A stretch of 64,000 nt of DNA, taken from assembly GCA_963720235.1 (NCBI GenBank), contig OY970389.1, forward strand, positions 2,666,001-2,730,000. Direction: 5' to 3'. This DNA is from JACMLC01 sp963720235 (GTDB lineage Bacteria > Acidobacteriota > Blastocatellia > Pyrinomonadales > Pyrinomonadaceae). The notes beneath the pieces are model-generated. The model was not told the DNA's origin. It saw only the letters and a list, made by a program, of their open reading frames with translations, and did not search any database. The translations under genes and the position numbers were made by a program. This document shows positions 52,725 through 60,847 of the stretch, in pieces; the first letter of the stretch is position 1; each line of letters opens with the position of its first letter.

Positions 52725-53864
52725 TTAGACGAATGCTGAAAAAACTTCATTAGAAAGCAGAACGCCGTTGCGCGTCAGCCGCATCAACTCATCATCAAAT
52801 TCGATTAAGCCAGCATCGCGGAAACGCTCAAGCTCTGATGCATAATCTTCTCTCAAATCCTTGCCAAAGCGCGCGCGATGTTCTTCGAGATTTAAGCCGC
52901 GCATTAATCTCAGACCGAGAAAGACCGATTCGGCGCGCACATCTCTTTCATCCAGTTCTGTTGTCTCGACTACTGCCGCGCCCTTCGCTTCAATCAATTC
53001 AGCATAGCGCGCGGCGTCGCGCTCGTTGGCCCAGCGCGTTTGATGTCCGTCGTAAGAATGCGCAGAGCAGCCGAAGCCATAGACGGGCGCGCCTGTCCAG
53101 TATTTAGAGTTGTGACGCGATTCATAACCGGGCTGGCAGAGATTGGAAATCTCGTAATGCTCATAGCCTTCGACGCTGGCCCTGTCGAGCATCAGGCGAT
53201 ACATCTCAACAGCTTCGTCTTCATCAGGCGCAGGTTGCTGCCCGCGCTTAATCTGCGCTGCGAGCGGCGTCCCTTCGTGGACTTCGAGCAGGTAAAAAGA
53301 GAGATGCTGCGGACGCAAGCTGAGGGCTTCATCCAGGTTGCGCGACCAGGCGGAGAGCGTCTGCGCCGGAAGTCCCGCGATGAGATCAAAGCTCGTGTTT
53401 GTAAAGCCTGCTTCTTGTAGATAACGAATCGTGAGCCGCACATCCTCTGCCGTATGCGTGCGGCCAAGCCTGCGCAGTTCCGCGTCATCAAAAGTCTGCG
53501 CGCCAAAACTCGCGCGATTGACTCCAAGCTGTCGAAACTCTTTGAGGACTTGCGGCGTCAGCGCGCCCGGATTCATCTCCATCGTGACTTCCGCATCTTC
53601 CGCAAGAGAAAAGCGCGCATGCGCCGCTTCGAGAATCTCTGAGACTTGCGCGGGAGTGAGCAGCGAAGGCGTGCCGCCGCCGAAATAGATTGTATCGGCG
53701 GAGATGAAAGCTTGTTCTGCGCGACTAAAATTTTTTATCTCCGCGCAGACCGCGCTCACATAACGCGCGGCCAGCGCGCCCTCATAAGCTCCTGTGGCGA
53801 AATCGCAGTACGAGCAGCGCGCGCGACAGAAAGGGATGTGTATGTAGATTCCGGCTCGCTCCAT
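52725..53864 (-). CDS. hemW: HemW-type radical SAM protein
   Basis: The 379-residue protein has the radical SAM cluster motif HIPFCRARCSYCDFATGAYE (about 9-28, CxxxCxxC), YFGGGTPSLLTPAQ, TMEMNPGALTPQVLKE, GVNRASFGAQTFDDAELRRL and SFDLIAGLPAQTLSAWSRNL. HemW is a heme chaperone related to HemN. The Tyr-rich and C-terminal HTH part is as in HemW. Single gene. Confidence 0.92.
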   Translation of the reverse strand: MERAGIYIHIPFCRARCSYCDFATGAYEGALAARYVSAVCAEIKNFSRAEQAFISADTIYFGGGTPSLLTPAQVSEILEAAHARFSLAEDAEVTMEMNPGALTPQVLKEFRQLGVNRASFGAQTFDDAELRRLGRTHTAEDVRLTIRYLQEAGFTNTSFDLIAGLPAQTLSAWSRNLDEALSLRPQHLSFYLLEVHEGTPLAAQIKRGQQPAPDEDEAVEMYRLMLDRASVEGYEHYEISNLCQPGYESRHNSKYWTGAPVYGFGCSAHSYDGHQTRWANERDAARYAELIEAKGAAVVETTELDERDVRAESVFLGLRLMRGLNLEEHRARFGKDLREDYASELERFRDAGLIEFDDELMRLTRNGVLLSNEVFSAFV

Positions 53865-53903
53865 TTGAAAATCAGATTATAGCACGCACAGCGATTTGAG
53901 CCG

Positions 53904-54013
53904 CCCTTTGCGGTCTTGCGGTTTTTCTTTCCTTTGCGCCACCAGCGCGAAACCAAAACGAACAGTTCACGCTGGTGGCGCAAAGAGAAAAACTGCAAGA
54001 CCGCAAAGAGCGG
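53904..54013. repeat. 8-nt gcaaag hairpin with aacgaacagttc core
   Basis: Outer arms ccctttgcggtcttgcggtt (53904 on) and gcaagaccgcaaagagcggc (53995 on), inner arms gcgccaccagcgcg and cgctggtggcgc. Same core and order as 10606-10711. Confidence 0.8.
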
Positions 54014-54141
54014 CAGCTTTCAAACTTCCAGATGCTTTGTAATCAGCTCATGGCCGGATGCTGTGTATTATTTTTGGATAAGTGTATTGATTCTGAATGA
54101 TGGGCCAGATGATTTTCCGCAGATTTATTTGGGATTCAGCA

Positions 54142-54157
54142 TGGCACGCAGATTGAA
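54142..54157 (+). promoter_or_regulatory. Possible sigma-54 promoter
   Basis: TGGCACGcagaTTGAA at 54142-54157 follows the -24/-12 consensus TGGCACGN4TTGCA closely, with GA in place of GC at -12. It would start transcription near 54168, ahead of the small Gln/Gly-rich gene. Confidence 0.4.
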
Positions 54158-54164
54158 ATAGAGG

Positions 54165-54193
54165 CATGCATACAAACAAGGTTTGTACGCATG
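54165..54193. promoter_or_regulatory. 29-bp near-perfect palindrome in the leader
   Basis: catgcatacaaac, aag, gtttgtacgcatg: 12 of 13 positions pair. It sits at the predicted 5' end of the transcript from the promoter above, so it could be an operator or an mRNA hairpin. Confidence 0.45.
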
Positions 54194-54272
54194 AACAACT
54201 CCTCAAAACTGTTTGGAGTGTGTTCGGATGCTACAAGGGAGGCTACACATCACTAACGGAGGATTTTCGTCA

Positions 54273-54509
54273 ATGGCAAATCAAGAGAACCAGAATCAGG
54301 ACAAAGCCAACACCGCGACGGCTGGCGCACAGGGCCAGAGCAATCAACAGGAACAAGGCCGTCAGGATAATCAGAACACCGGACAGACAGGGGGCCAGAG
54401 CAATCAGCCAACAGGCCAGACCGGAGAGGGCTCACAGGGCTCTTCACAGGGTAACAATCCGCAGGGCGGACAGTCCGACACGGGCGGCACAGGCGGACAG
54501 AACCGCTAA
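54273..54509 (+). CDS. Small Gln/Gly/Asn-rich protein
   Basis: The start ATG 54273 has GGAGG 10 bases upstream. The 78-residue protein is almost entirely low-complexity (Gln, Gly, Asn, Thr, Ser; NQQEQGRQDNQNTGQTGGQS). It has no hydrophobic segment or Cys. It is probably disordered, like hydrophilic stress proteins. Its upstream region has a possible sigma-54 promoter and palindrome, and a perfect palindromic terminator follows. Function unknown. Confidence 0.6.
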   Translation: MANQENQNQDKANTATAGAQGQSNQQEQGRQDNQNTGQTGGQSNQPTGQTGEGSQGSSQGNNPQGGQSDTGGTGGQNR

Positions 54510-54536
54510 TCATCTCTTTGCTTCTTAAACTTTCTG

Positions 54537-54576
54537 AGGCGCATGGAAGTGAATTTAAATTCACTTCCATGCGCCT
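54537..54576. terminator. Perfect 40-bp palindrome, bidirectional terminator
   Basis: aggcgcatggaagtgaattt followed by its exact complement. It lies between convergent genes. A single 7-nt repeat arm (ccaactgcacactgcctact, 54588 on) follows. Confidence 0.75.
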
Positions 54577-54587
54577 TCTTCTTTCTG

Positions 54588-54620
54588 CCAACTGCACACT
54601 GCCTACTGCCTACTGTCTTT
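54588..54620. repeat. Single 7-nt repeat arm (gggcagt type)
   Basis: gccaactgcacactgcctac then tgcctactgtc are heptamers of the 36379-36490 type without a matching second arm; the array runs to the stop codon of the minus-strand gene. Confidence 0.6.
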
Positions 54621-56007
54621 CCTTCTCTGCCAGTTGCTTGATGTGTCCGAGCACGCGCAGGTGTATGCGATGGATGATGTAATCCGACCACTGATTCCAG
54701 TAGAGGTTGGGCCAGAAATCATTCTGATACCATGTCGTGCCTTCCAGTTTTGTGCGCCCGTCCGGCAGACGCGTGAGCAGGAATTGTCCTTTGCGCGAGT
54801 GCAAATAGTTTTGCAGATGCGGCGGTCTGAGTTCCGAATAGAGCGAGACTTCGTTCATCACCGGCGGCTGCGCTGTGACGCCGAACTTTAAGAGGCGCGG
54901 CTCGTCCCAGACTTCAATCGGCTCGACAAAAGCTCCCGTCGAAAAGACGCAGTGACGCACGGCCCCTACGCCGCGCCCGTTTATCTCCGCGCGAATCGGA
55001 TACGCGATGCCTGTCTGAAAAAGCTTTTCTGTCGGCGGCGGCAATTCCGCAAACGCGACCAGATGTTGCCACACGATTTCCGGCGGAGCATTGATTTCAA
55101 CCTCTGTGCTGACACGCACGAGCGGCGGCTCCTGCTGTCGCGCATGCTCCATCCACATAAAGAGCGGCAAAGCAATCAGCAACAGCGAAAAGACTTGAAA
55201 CGACTCCGCGTTGTACGTCGGCCTGCGCTGTATGATGTAGCCGATAAAGCCTCCGAAGAGCGAGAGGATAAGACCGAGCGGCGCAGCCATAATCAGACAG
55301 ATAATTCCCTCTACCGCAAACGCGAAGAGAGCCCAGCACACAAATGACACCGCGAGCGCGGAGACGAGCAGACACATCCCCAGCGTGCGCGGCGCGTGAA
55401 AGCCATAGAGCAGGACTGAAATCAGTCCTAAGAAAAACGGCAGCCCGACAAACAACCCCCAACCGTAATCGCCCATCGCATTGACGCTCACATACACCGC
55501 GCCGATGGCGAGCGGCACAGTCACCAGCACGCCGAAGGCCGCGCTGCCCCAACTGCTATCCGGTATCACACGACCAACCGTGTGCGTCAGTCGCGCAGTA
55601 AAAGTGTCTCCCGAACGCGCCGCTCCATCGCGCGAAGGCAGGACGCTCAAGAGTAGAAAGAAGAAGAGATTGAGAAACGGTAGGAAGAAGAAAGCTACCA
55701 GCCAGAGCGGCAGCCCTATGGCGCGCAGGCGTTTGAGCGTCAGCACGACCCCGATATAAATAAACGGAATCGCCAGCGCAACCATCGTCGCATAAAACTT
55801 CAAACGCCCCGCAGGGATATTGTCCAGATGCGCGTGCTCATCGAACAGCCAGTAGTTGAAAATAGACCAGCGATGCTTGAAGACAGCCGCCGCGACAAAC
55901 CTATCCAGATTATGCTTGATGGCAAAGAGCACGACGCCGACGATGACATACGGCCCGCGTCCAATCGTGCCGCGCCAAGACAGGAGATTCGAGATGGGGG
56001 AACTCAT
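54610..56007 (-). CDS. DUF805-like membrane protein with C-terminal SRPBCC domain
   Basis: In this 465-residue protein residues 5-110 resemble DUF805 (LLSWRGTIGRGPYVIVGVVL, KRLRAIGLPLWLVAFFFLPF). More helices follow to about residue 290, giving about eight membrane spans. The C-terminal 165 residues form a cytoplasmic SRPBCC/polyketide-cyclase-like domain (STEVEINAPPEIVWQHLVAF, WYQNDFWPNLYWNQWSDYII). The combination suggests ligand binding tied to the membrane; the ligand is unknown. Confidence 0.8.
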   Translation of the reverse strand: MSSPISNLLSWRGTIGRGPYVIVGVVLFAIKHNLDRFVAAAVFKHRWSIFNYWLFDEHAHLDNIPAGRLKFYATMVALAIPFIYIGVVLTLKRLRAIGLPLWLVAFFFLPFLNLFFFLLLSVLPSRDGAARSGDTFTARLTHTVGRVIPDSSWGSAAFGVLVTVPLAIGAVYVSVNAMGDYGWGLFVGLPFFLGLISVLLYGFHAPRTLGMCLLVSALAVSFVCWALFAFAVEGIICLIMAAPLGLILSLFGGFIGYIIQRRPTYNAESFQVFSLLLIALPLFMWMEHARQQEPPLVRVSTEVEINAPPEIVWQHLVAFAELPPPTEKLFQTGIAYPIRAEINGRGVGAVRHCVFSTGAFVEPIEVWDEPRLLKFGVTAQPPVMNEVSLYSELRPPHLQNYLHSRKGQFLLTRLPDGRTKLEGTTWYQNDFWPNLYWNQWSDYIIHRIHLRVLGHIKQLAEKERQ

Positions 56008-56169
56008 GCTGCACTATCCTCCGCAAGCAGCTATCAGATTACCAATCAATTATAACGCCCGAATTAACCGGGCGCGCACACAACGCGGGTTCGGACAAGT
56101 TCTCAATGAAAGCCAAGCTAATTCGCGCTCCGGTTGAATGAGTTGTTCGGCTGTGTCCAAACATAAAAT

Positions 56170-56574
56170 TTAGCCATATAAGTTTTTCAAAGCAAAAACT
56201 ATAAAACACAGTATTCCAGAAATGAAACCAGCCCCAGCACAAGTAAAGCTGAACCTCAGAATTCTATTTATCCCCTTCGTATGTTGGTAAGTTTCGCCAA
56301 AATGTAGAACTAATGCAGATAGCATTATCATTGTTATGATAGAGGACAAAATTGATAGACCAAATAGTCCGAATGAGAAAGCAATAAGAATTTTCCAATG
56401 TGGCTGAGTAAAAAGCTTTTCCAAGAAAGTGACAGACAAGAGAATAGAACCTGTACTTAATGTCGTCAGATGTTTGAAAAAGTCATATTGCAGCTTTCTC
56501 CCTTCCTCTCGTGCTTTTTGCTTTACTGTATATTGAATAGGCTCATCTACAATATCATCTTTAGTTTCATTCAT
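56170..56574 (-). CDS. Small membrane protein, AT-rich
   Basis: The 134-residue protein has three hydrophobic segments (about 36-52, 57-84, 108-133). Its base composition and codon use are clearly more AT-rich than its neighbours, as for the Roco gene, which suggests recent acquisition. No family is recognised. It stands alone between non-homologous genes. Confidence 0.6.
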   Translation of the reverse strand: MNETKDDIVDEPIQYTVKQKAREEGRKLQYDFFKHLTTLSTGSILLSVTFLEKLFTQPHWKILIAFSFGLFGLSILSSIITMIMLSALVLHFGETYQHTKGINRILRFSFTCAGAGFISGILCFIVFALKNLYG

Positions 56575-56678
56575 TTCTTTATATTCCTAAGTTCAAGTAA
56601 ACAGCCCAACTATAGATTATGGAAAGCATCTCAGGGAGAGGACATAGATATATCCCACTCCCTGATGCTCTGCTCCTG

Positions 56679-57053
56679 CTAAGGTTTGTCAGTTGTCTTC
56701 GCCTTGCGCGTCGGAGCTTTGTATTCGGACTTGCGCTTGAGGCCGAGTGATTGCACGTTGCCGGAATCTTTGCCGTATTGTGCAATCACCTGTTCCTTTG
56801 CGCCAAGTATCGCGTTGTGAAATTCCCATTCGGCTGCGACGGCTTCATCGCGCGCCTGTGCGGCGGCGGCAGCAGCTTGCGTCTCCGCGCGTTGCTTATC
56901 TTCCATGTTCTGCCGCGCCGCGGTCAATGTTGTGAGCTTATAGGCGGCATTAGCAGGTGCATAATCCGCCATTGATTGCAGAGCGTCGTGCGCTTGCCTG
57001 TCAGATGTCAAGAAAGACGGTGTAATCCGTCTTGATTGAGAATTTGCCATCAT
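56679..57053 (-). CDS. Hydrophilic helical hypothetical protein
   Basis: The 124-residue protein begins behind AAGGAG with two adjacent ATGs (57053 and 57050). Its middle is Ala/Glu-rich and helical (TLTAARQNMEDKQRAETQAA) and the C-terminus basic (KRKSEYKAPTRKAKTTDKP). No family is recognised. It may bind nucleic acid by charge; that is a guess. A repeat-rich divergent region follows upstream. Confidence 0.6.
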   Translation of the reverse strand: MMANSQSRRITPSFLTSDRQAHDALQSMADYAPANAAYKLTTLTAARQNMEDKQRAETQAAAAAAQARDEAVAAEWEFHNAILGAKEQVIAQYGKDSGNVQSLGLKRKSEYKAPTRKAKTTDKP

Positions 57054-57165
57054 CTTCTCCTTATAGTGAGAGGTTGAGAGTGTTGCGAGGATGCGTGAGA
57101 TTAACTAACCTGCGCGATTGGCGCAAGCAGTTTTATTTTGCATGCAGGATAATTTTGCCTTCGCG

Positions 57166-57376
57166 CAAAGAGGCTGTCACCTGTGACAAGCTTCTTGTTA
57201 TGAGCGACAAGAAGCTTGTTAAGTCAAACAAGCCTGTTGCAGGCCGTGTAAGTGGTCTTTGCATGTCATACAATAGTCTTTGCATGTCATACAAGAGCGT
57301 TTACATGCATCGCAACGTCGTTTACACGCGAAGCAGGCCTCTTGTCGTGACCGACAAGAAGCCTGACTGCGTTAGA
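57166..57376. repeat. Degenerate 21-bp tandem repeat with internal dyads
   Basis: About ten units of exactly 21 bp follow each other, each an imperfect palindrome of the form cttgt-N8-acaag (e.g. cttgttatgagcgacaag, cttgttaagtcaaacaag, ctcttgtcgtgaccgacaag). Two central units are almost the same (gtctttgcatgtcatacaa). 21 bp equals two helical turns, as in phased protein-binding arrays. In one frame it also reads as a seven-residue repeat (KLLVMSD, KKLVKSN) in an open frame 57032-57403, which may or may not be a gene. Confidence 0.65.
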
Positions 57377-57396
57377 TTTAAGGTAATTAATCCCAG

Positions 57397-57590
57397 TTGC
57401 TAGTGATGAGAGCGATAACGGCTTTAGCCGCCTGCTGTGCGGAAAGTCTCTGACTTTCCGTTGCCTGCCTCTTCCAGACCAGAGGCGAGGCTCAGCCTCG
57501 CACATGGTTGGAGCCAAAGCTACCGGAAAAGCAGAGCTTTTCCGCACAGCATTGCGGCAAGAGCCGCCATCGCTCTGTTATCTGGCAACT
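57397..57590. repeat. Cloverleaf-like multi-hairpin element, copy 2 (reverse orientation)
   Basis: The hairpins are ggaaagtctctgactttcc (57441-57459), gcgaggctcagcctcgc (57485-57501) and ggaaaagcagagcttttcc (57525-57543). Outer arms gccgcctgctgtgcgg and ccgcacagcattgcggc enclose them, with a further gagcgat/atcgctc pair outside. Order and flanks are the reverse of copy 1 at 2081-2231. Confidence 0.75.
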
Positions 57591-57678
57591 TGAGTTAATT
57601 ATTGAGTCTATCCTTTGATTTTGTGGCGAAAAGCGAAGAGAGGGAAAGATACCTTCTCTCTCCCTTCCTCATTACTTC

Positions 57679-57888
57679 TTATTCCGGGTCGCGGCAGTCG
57701 GTTGTGGTTTCCTGTGTGCAGATGCAATAGGAAACGATGCAGGTCTGCCCCTGTTCGTTGGTGTAGATGTCTAAGAGATAGCAGGGAGCCGAACACTGGT
57801 ATTCGCGGTCTGTGGCTTTGCTCGGCGCGGGTGTCAGAAAGAGCAGCGCGGCCAAGACTATTGTTCCGAGTGCTGTAATTTTTCGCAT
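57679..57888 (-). CDS. Small secreted cysteine-rich protein
   Basis: The start ATG 57888 has AAGGAG upstream; longer frames lack support. The 69-residue precursor has a signal peptide (about 5-25, TALGTIVLAALLFLTPAPSKA). The mature part of about 43 residues has six Cys (CSAPC, C, CIC, C), probably disulfide-bonded outside the cytoplasm. It is of no recognised family. A TATAAT box on the minus strand (57973-57978) lies about 85 bases upstream. Confidence 0.65.
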   Translation of the reverse strand: MRKITALGTIVLAALLFLTPAPSKATDREYQCSAPCYLLDIYTNEQGQTCIVSYCICTQETTTDCRDPE

Positions 57889-57972
57889 GAGAGATTTCTC
57901 CTTTTGGTTGGTGAAGGGTTGGTCGTCGCCGGTTGAGCAGCGACAACTGTTAGAGTGTTGAGTACGGCAGCC

Positions 57973-57978
57973 ATTATA
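57973..57978 (-). promoter_or_regulatory. Possible -10 box of the small secreted protein gene
   Basis: The minus strand reads TATAAT here in the context gtatataatgg. The -35 box is weak (TAGAAG at a 17-bp distance). Confidence 0.35.
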
Positions 57979-58079
57979 TACTTTAACCCTCTGTCCTTCT
58001 AAGAAGATTGTCGCGTCAAGCCTTTCTGTGGTACACAACTGCAAAAGTTTAATGACCTGAGGGGAGTTATCAAAAGCTT

Positions 58080-60038
58080 ATGTCTTCCGTCCAGTCGAAT
58101 ATCGAATCGGTGATGCATGAGAAGCGCGTGTTTCCGCCGCCGGAGGATTTTAAAGAAAAGGCGCGCATCAATTCTCTGGAAGAGTATGAGAGGCTGCGCG
58201 CGGAAGCGAGCGAGCAGCCGGAAGAGTTCTGGGCCAGAATGGCTCAGGAAGAGTTGCACTGGTTTAAGAAGTGGGAGACTGTGCTCGAATGGACGCCGCC
58301 GCATGCGAAGTGGTTCACGGGCGGCAAGCTCAATATTTCTTATAACTGTCTTGACCGTCATCTCACGGGCGCGCGGCGCAACAAGGCTGCGATTATCTGG
58401 GAGGGCGAGCCGGGCGAGCAGCGCACTTTAACTTATGCTCAACTGCACGCGCAGGTCTGTCGCTTTGCAAACGTGCTCAAGCGCGCGGGCGTCGCGACGG
58501 GAGATAGAGTCGCGCTCTACATGCCGCTCATACCGGAGTTGGCGATTGCGATGCTGGCCTGTGCGCGCATCGGCGCGACGCATTCCGTAGTCTTCGGCGG
58601 CTTCTCCGCAGACGCTCTCAAAGACCGCATCAACGACGCTGGGTGCAAGATGGTCGTGACGGCTGACGGAGGATACAGGCGCGGCTCTGAGATTGCTTTA
58701 AAACCTGCTGTTGATGAAGCTTTGAAAAGCGCTCCTTCCGTCAAAGGCTGCATCGTCGTCCGGCGCACAGGCACGCGCATACACATGGAAGCAGGCAGAG
58801 ATTACTGGTGGCACGAATTGATGGAGACGGTGGACGGCAAATGCGCTGCGGAGGAACTGGACAGCAAGCATCCGCTTTATATTCTTTACACCTCCGGCAC
58901 GACCGGAAAGCCGAAAGGCATTCTGCACACAACGGCAGGTTATCTACTGCAAGTTCACTTAACGACCAAGTGGATTTTCGACATCAAGGATGAAGACATC
59001 TACTGGTGCACTGCCGACATCGGGTGGGTGACGGGCCACTCGTATGTAGTCTATGGGCCACTCTCAAACGGCGCGACTGTGTTGATGTACGAGGGCGCGC
59101 CGAATCATCCAGAGCCAGACCGCTTCTGGCAGATTATAGAGCGGCACGGCGTCAATATCTTCTACACCGCGCCGACGGCGATTCGCGCTTTTCTCAAGTG
59201 GGGCGAGCAGTGGCCGCTCAAGCACGACCTTTCATCCTTGCGACTGCTCGGAACGGTGGGCGAGCCGATTAACCCGGAGGCGTGGATGTGGTACAGGGAG
59301 ATTATAGGCAAAGCGCGTTGCCCGATTGTAGATACTTGGTGGCAGACGGAGACTGGCGCGATTATGATTTCGCCTCTGCCGGGCGTGACCGCGACCAAAC
59401 CCGGCTCCGCTACAAAACCTCTGCCCGGCATAGAGGTGGATGTGATGAACAAGCAGGGGCAGCCGGTCGGCGCGAATGAAGGCGGCTATCTGGTGATAAA
59501 ACGTCCATGGCCTTCTATGCTCAGAACCATCTGGGGAGATGACGAGCGTTACAAAGAGCAGTATTGGTCTGAGATTGAAGGCGTCTATTTCGCCGGCGAC
59601 GGAGCGAGGCGCGATGCCGATGGATATTTCTGGATTATGGGCCGCGTGGATGATGTGATTAACGTGAGCGGGCATCGCCTGGGAACAGCCGAAATCGAAA
59701 GCGCGCTTGTCTCGCATGAAGCTGTCGCGGAGGCTGCTGTTGTCGCTCGACCGGATGAACTCAAAGGCTCTGCTGTCGTCGCTTTTGTCACGCTCGAAGG
59801 ACAGCACAAGACTTCCGACGCGCTCAAAGAAGAGTTGCGCAAGCATGTCGCGCATGAGATAGGCGCACTCGCGCGGCCCGACGAGATACGTTTCACGGAC
59901 GCGCTGCCCAAGACACGTTCGGGCAAAATCATGCGCCGTCTCCTGCGCGAGTTGGCCGCATCAGGCGCGGTGCACGGCGACACTACGACGCTCGAAGATT
60001 TTTCCGTGCTGGAAAAACTCCGCACAGAGGAAGAATGA
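58080..60038 (+). CDS. acs: Acetyl-CoA synthetase (AMP-forming)
   Basis: The 652-residue protein matches the family. It activates acetate with ATP and CoA. Motifs: HWFKKWETVLEW N-terminal region, RVALYMPLIPELAIAMLACA, the AMP-binding YTSGTTGKPKGILHTTAGYL, VTGHSYVVYGPLSNGATVLM, DTWWQTETGAIMISP, YFAGDGARRDADGYFWIMGR and the C-terminal Lys loop LPKTRSGKIMRRLLRELAA that is acetylated in other bacteria. With ackA elsewhere the cell has two acetate routes. Confidence 0.95.
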   Translation: MSSVQSNIESVMHEKRVFPPPEDFKEKARINSLEEYERLRAEASEQPEEFWARMAQEELHWFKKWETVLEWTPPHAKWFTGGKLNISYNCLDRHLTGARRNKAAIIWEGEPGEQRTLTYAQLHAQVCRFANVLKRAGVATGDRVALYMPLIPELAIAMLACARIGATHSVVFGGFSADALKDRINDAGCKMVVTADGGYRRGSEIALKPAVDEALKSAPSVKGCIVVRRTGTRIHMEAGRDYWWHELMETVDGKCAAEELDSKHPLYILYTSGTTGKPKGILHTTAGYLLQVHLTTKWIFDIKDEDIYWCTADIGWVTGHSYVVYGPLSNGATVLMYEGAPNHPEPDRFWQIIERHGVNIFYTAPTAIRAFLKWGEQWPLKHDLSSLRLLGTVGEPINPEAWMWYREIIGKARCPIVDTWWQTETGAIMISPLPGVTATKPGSATKPLPGIEVDVMNKQGQPVGANEGGYLVIKRPWPSMLRTIWGDDERYKEQYWSEIEGVYFAGDGARRDADGYFWIMGRVDDVINVSGHRLGTAEIESALVSHEAVAEAAVVARPDELKGSAVVAFVTLEGQHKTSDALKEELRKHVAHEIGALARPDEIRFTDALPKTRSGKIMRRLLRELAASGAVHGDTTTLEDFSVLEKLRTEEE

Positions 60039-60040
60039 AA

Positions 60041-60382
60041 GCAGTGACAAGTGACGAGCGACAAGATAGAATCTCGCTCTAATTCGTTATTTACTGTTGA
60101 TATGAGCTACGGAGTAGCGATATATCAGTAGCCCACAGCGCAAGCTGTGGGATCCGTATGTCGCAACCACATGAGAGCCTTGCATAAGCTTATGCACAGA
60201 GTTCTGCTATCTTCGATAGCTCAAGACAGGTCGCTCTTCTTTAACCCATAGCTGACGCTATGGGCTATTGATATATCGTCACTTTCAGTGACTGTAGAAC
60301 AAGCCCTGCGTTAATTGAATTAATTTATATCTCTAAGCAAAAAGAGCAGTCAGCGATTCTTATCACTTGTCGCTTATCACTT
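60041..60382. repeat. 7-nt repeat hairpin (gtgacaa type) split by an inserted element
   Basis: Left arm gcagtgacaagtgacgagcg (60041 on) and right arm ttcttatcacttgtcgctta (60358 on) are complementary heptamers 290 bp apart. Between them is the element at 60118-60278. Other elements of this kind have loops of 10-60 bp, so an insertion into the loop is likely. Confidence 0.6.
60118..60278. repeat. 160-bp multi-hairpin element with terminal inverted repeats
   Basis: cgatatatcagtagccca (60118-60135) pairs with tgggctattgatatatcg (60261-60278), 17 of 18 matching. Inside are hairpins ccacagcgcaagctgtgg, tgcataagcttatgca, gctatcttcgatagc and cccatagctgacgctatggg. It looks like a non-autonomous mobile element or structured RNA. 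Confidence 0.7.
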
Positions 60383-60393
60383 AAGGAGAAGAC

Positions 60394-60816
60394 ATGGCCA
60401 GATATACCTCTATGGAACAAAGAACAGGGCCGCGCTATCTGGCATCTCTGGTGGTGCGCGCCGAATGGGATGAACCGGACGGCGGGCATGTGGTCGCAGA
60501 AGGCACGACGGAGAACGTTGGGCCAGAAGGCGCGCTCGTGCATTTGCAGGACAGGCTGCCTGATGTCGGCAGCCGCGTGCAACTCGCAGTGCTCGATGAA
60601 GAGGGCGAGAAGATGCAACTGCGCGTGATTACGGAAGTCCTCAGGTTAGAGCGCAATCCGGGCCACCCGCTCGCCGCGCTCCAACTGCTTGACGCGCAGG
60701 ACGAATGGCGCGGGCTCATCTGGGAACCAGCCGCCCCTGTCATCACTGCGCCTCCTGTGCTGGATGAAGAGGAAGAAGAAGAGGAGTTGGACGAAGTAGA
60801 AGACACGGCTCATTGA
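60394..60816 (+). CDS. PilZ-like domain protein
   Basis: The 140-residue protein begins behind AAGGAG. The first 110 residues resemble a PilZ beta-barrel: an N-terminal RTGPRYLASLVVRAEW, TTENVGPEGALVHLQDRL in the place of D/NxSxxG, and ITEVLRLERNPGHPLAALQL. The RxxxR c-di-GMP motif is not clear, so binding is doubtful. A Glu-rich tail ends the chain. It lies 32 bases ahead of the AI-2E family gene. Confidence 0.65.
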   Translation: MARYTSMEQRTGPRYLASLVVRAEWDEPDGGHVVAEGTTENVGPEGALVHLQDRLPDVGSRVQLAVLDEEGEKMQLRVITEVLRLERNPGHPLAALQLLDAQDEWRGLIWEPAAPVITAPPVLDEEEEEEELDEVEDTAH

Positions 60817-60847
60817 CAGCGAGCGAAAGTTTTATCAAGTTGCAAAG

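Noticed and set aside
57032..57403. Plus-strand open frame of 123 codons
   Set aside because: It overlaps the start of a minus-strand gene and owes most of its length to the 21-bp repeat. I kept it as a repeat and mention the frame as an alternative.
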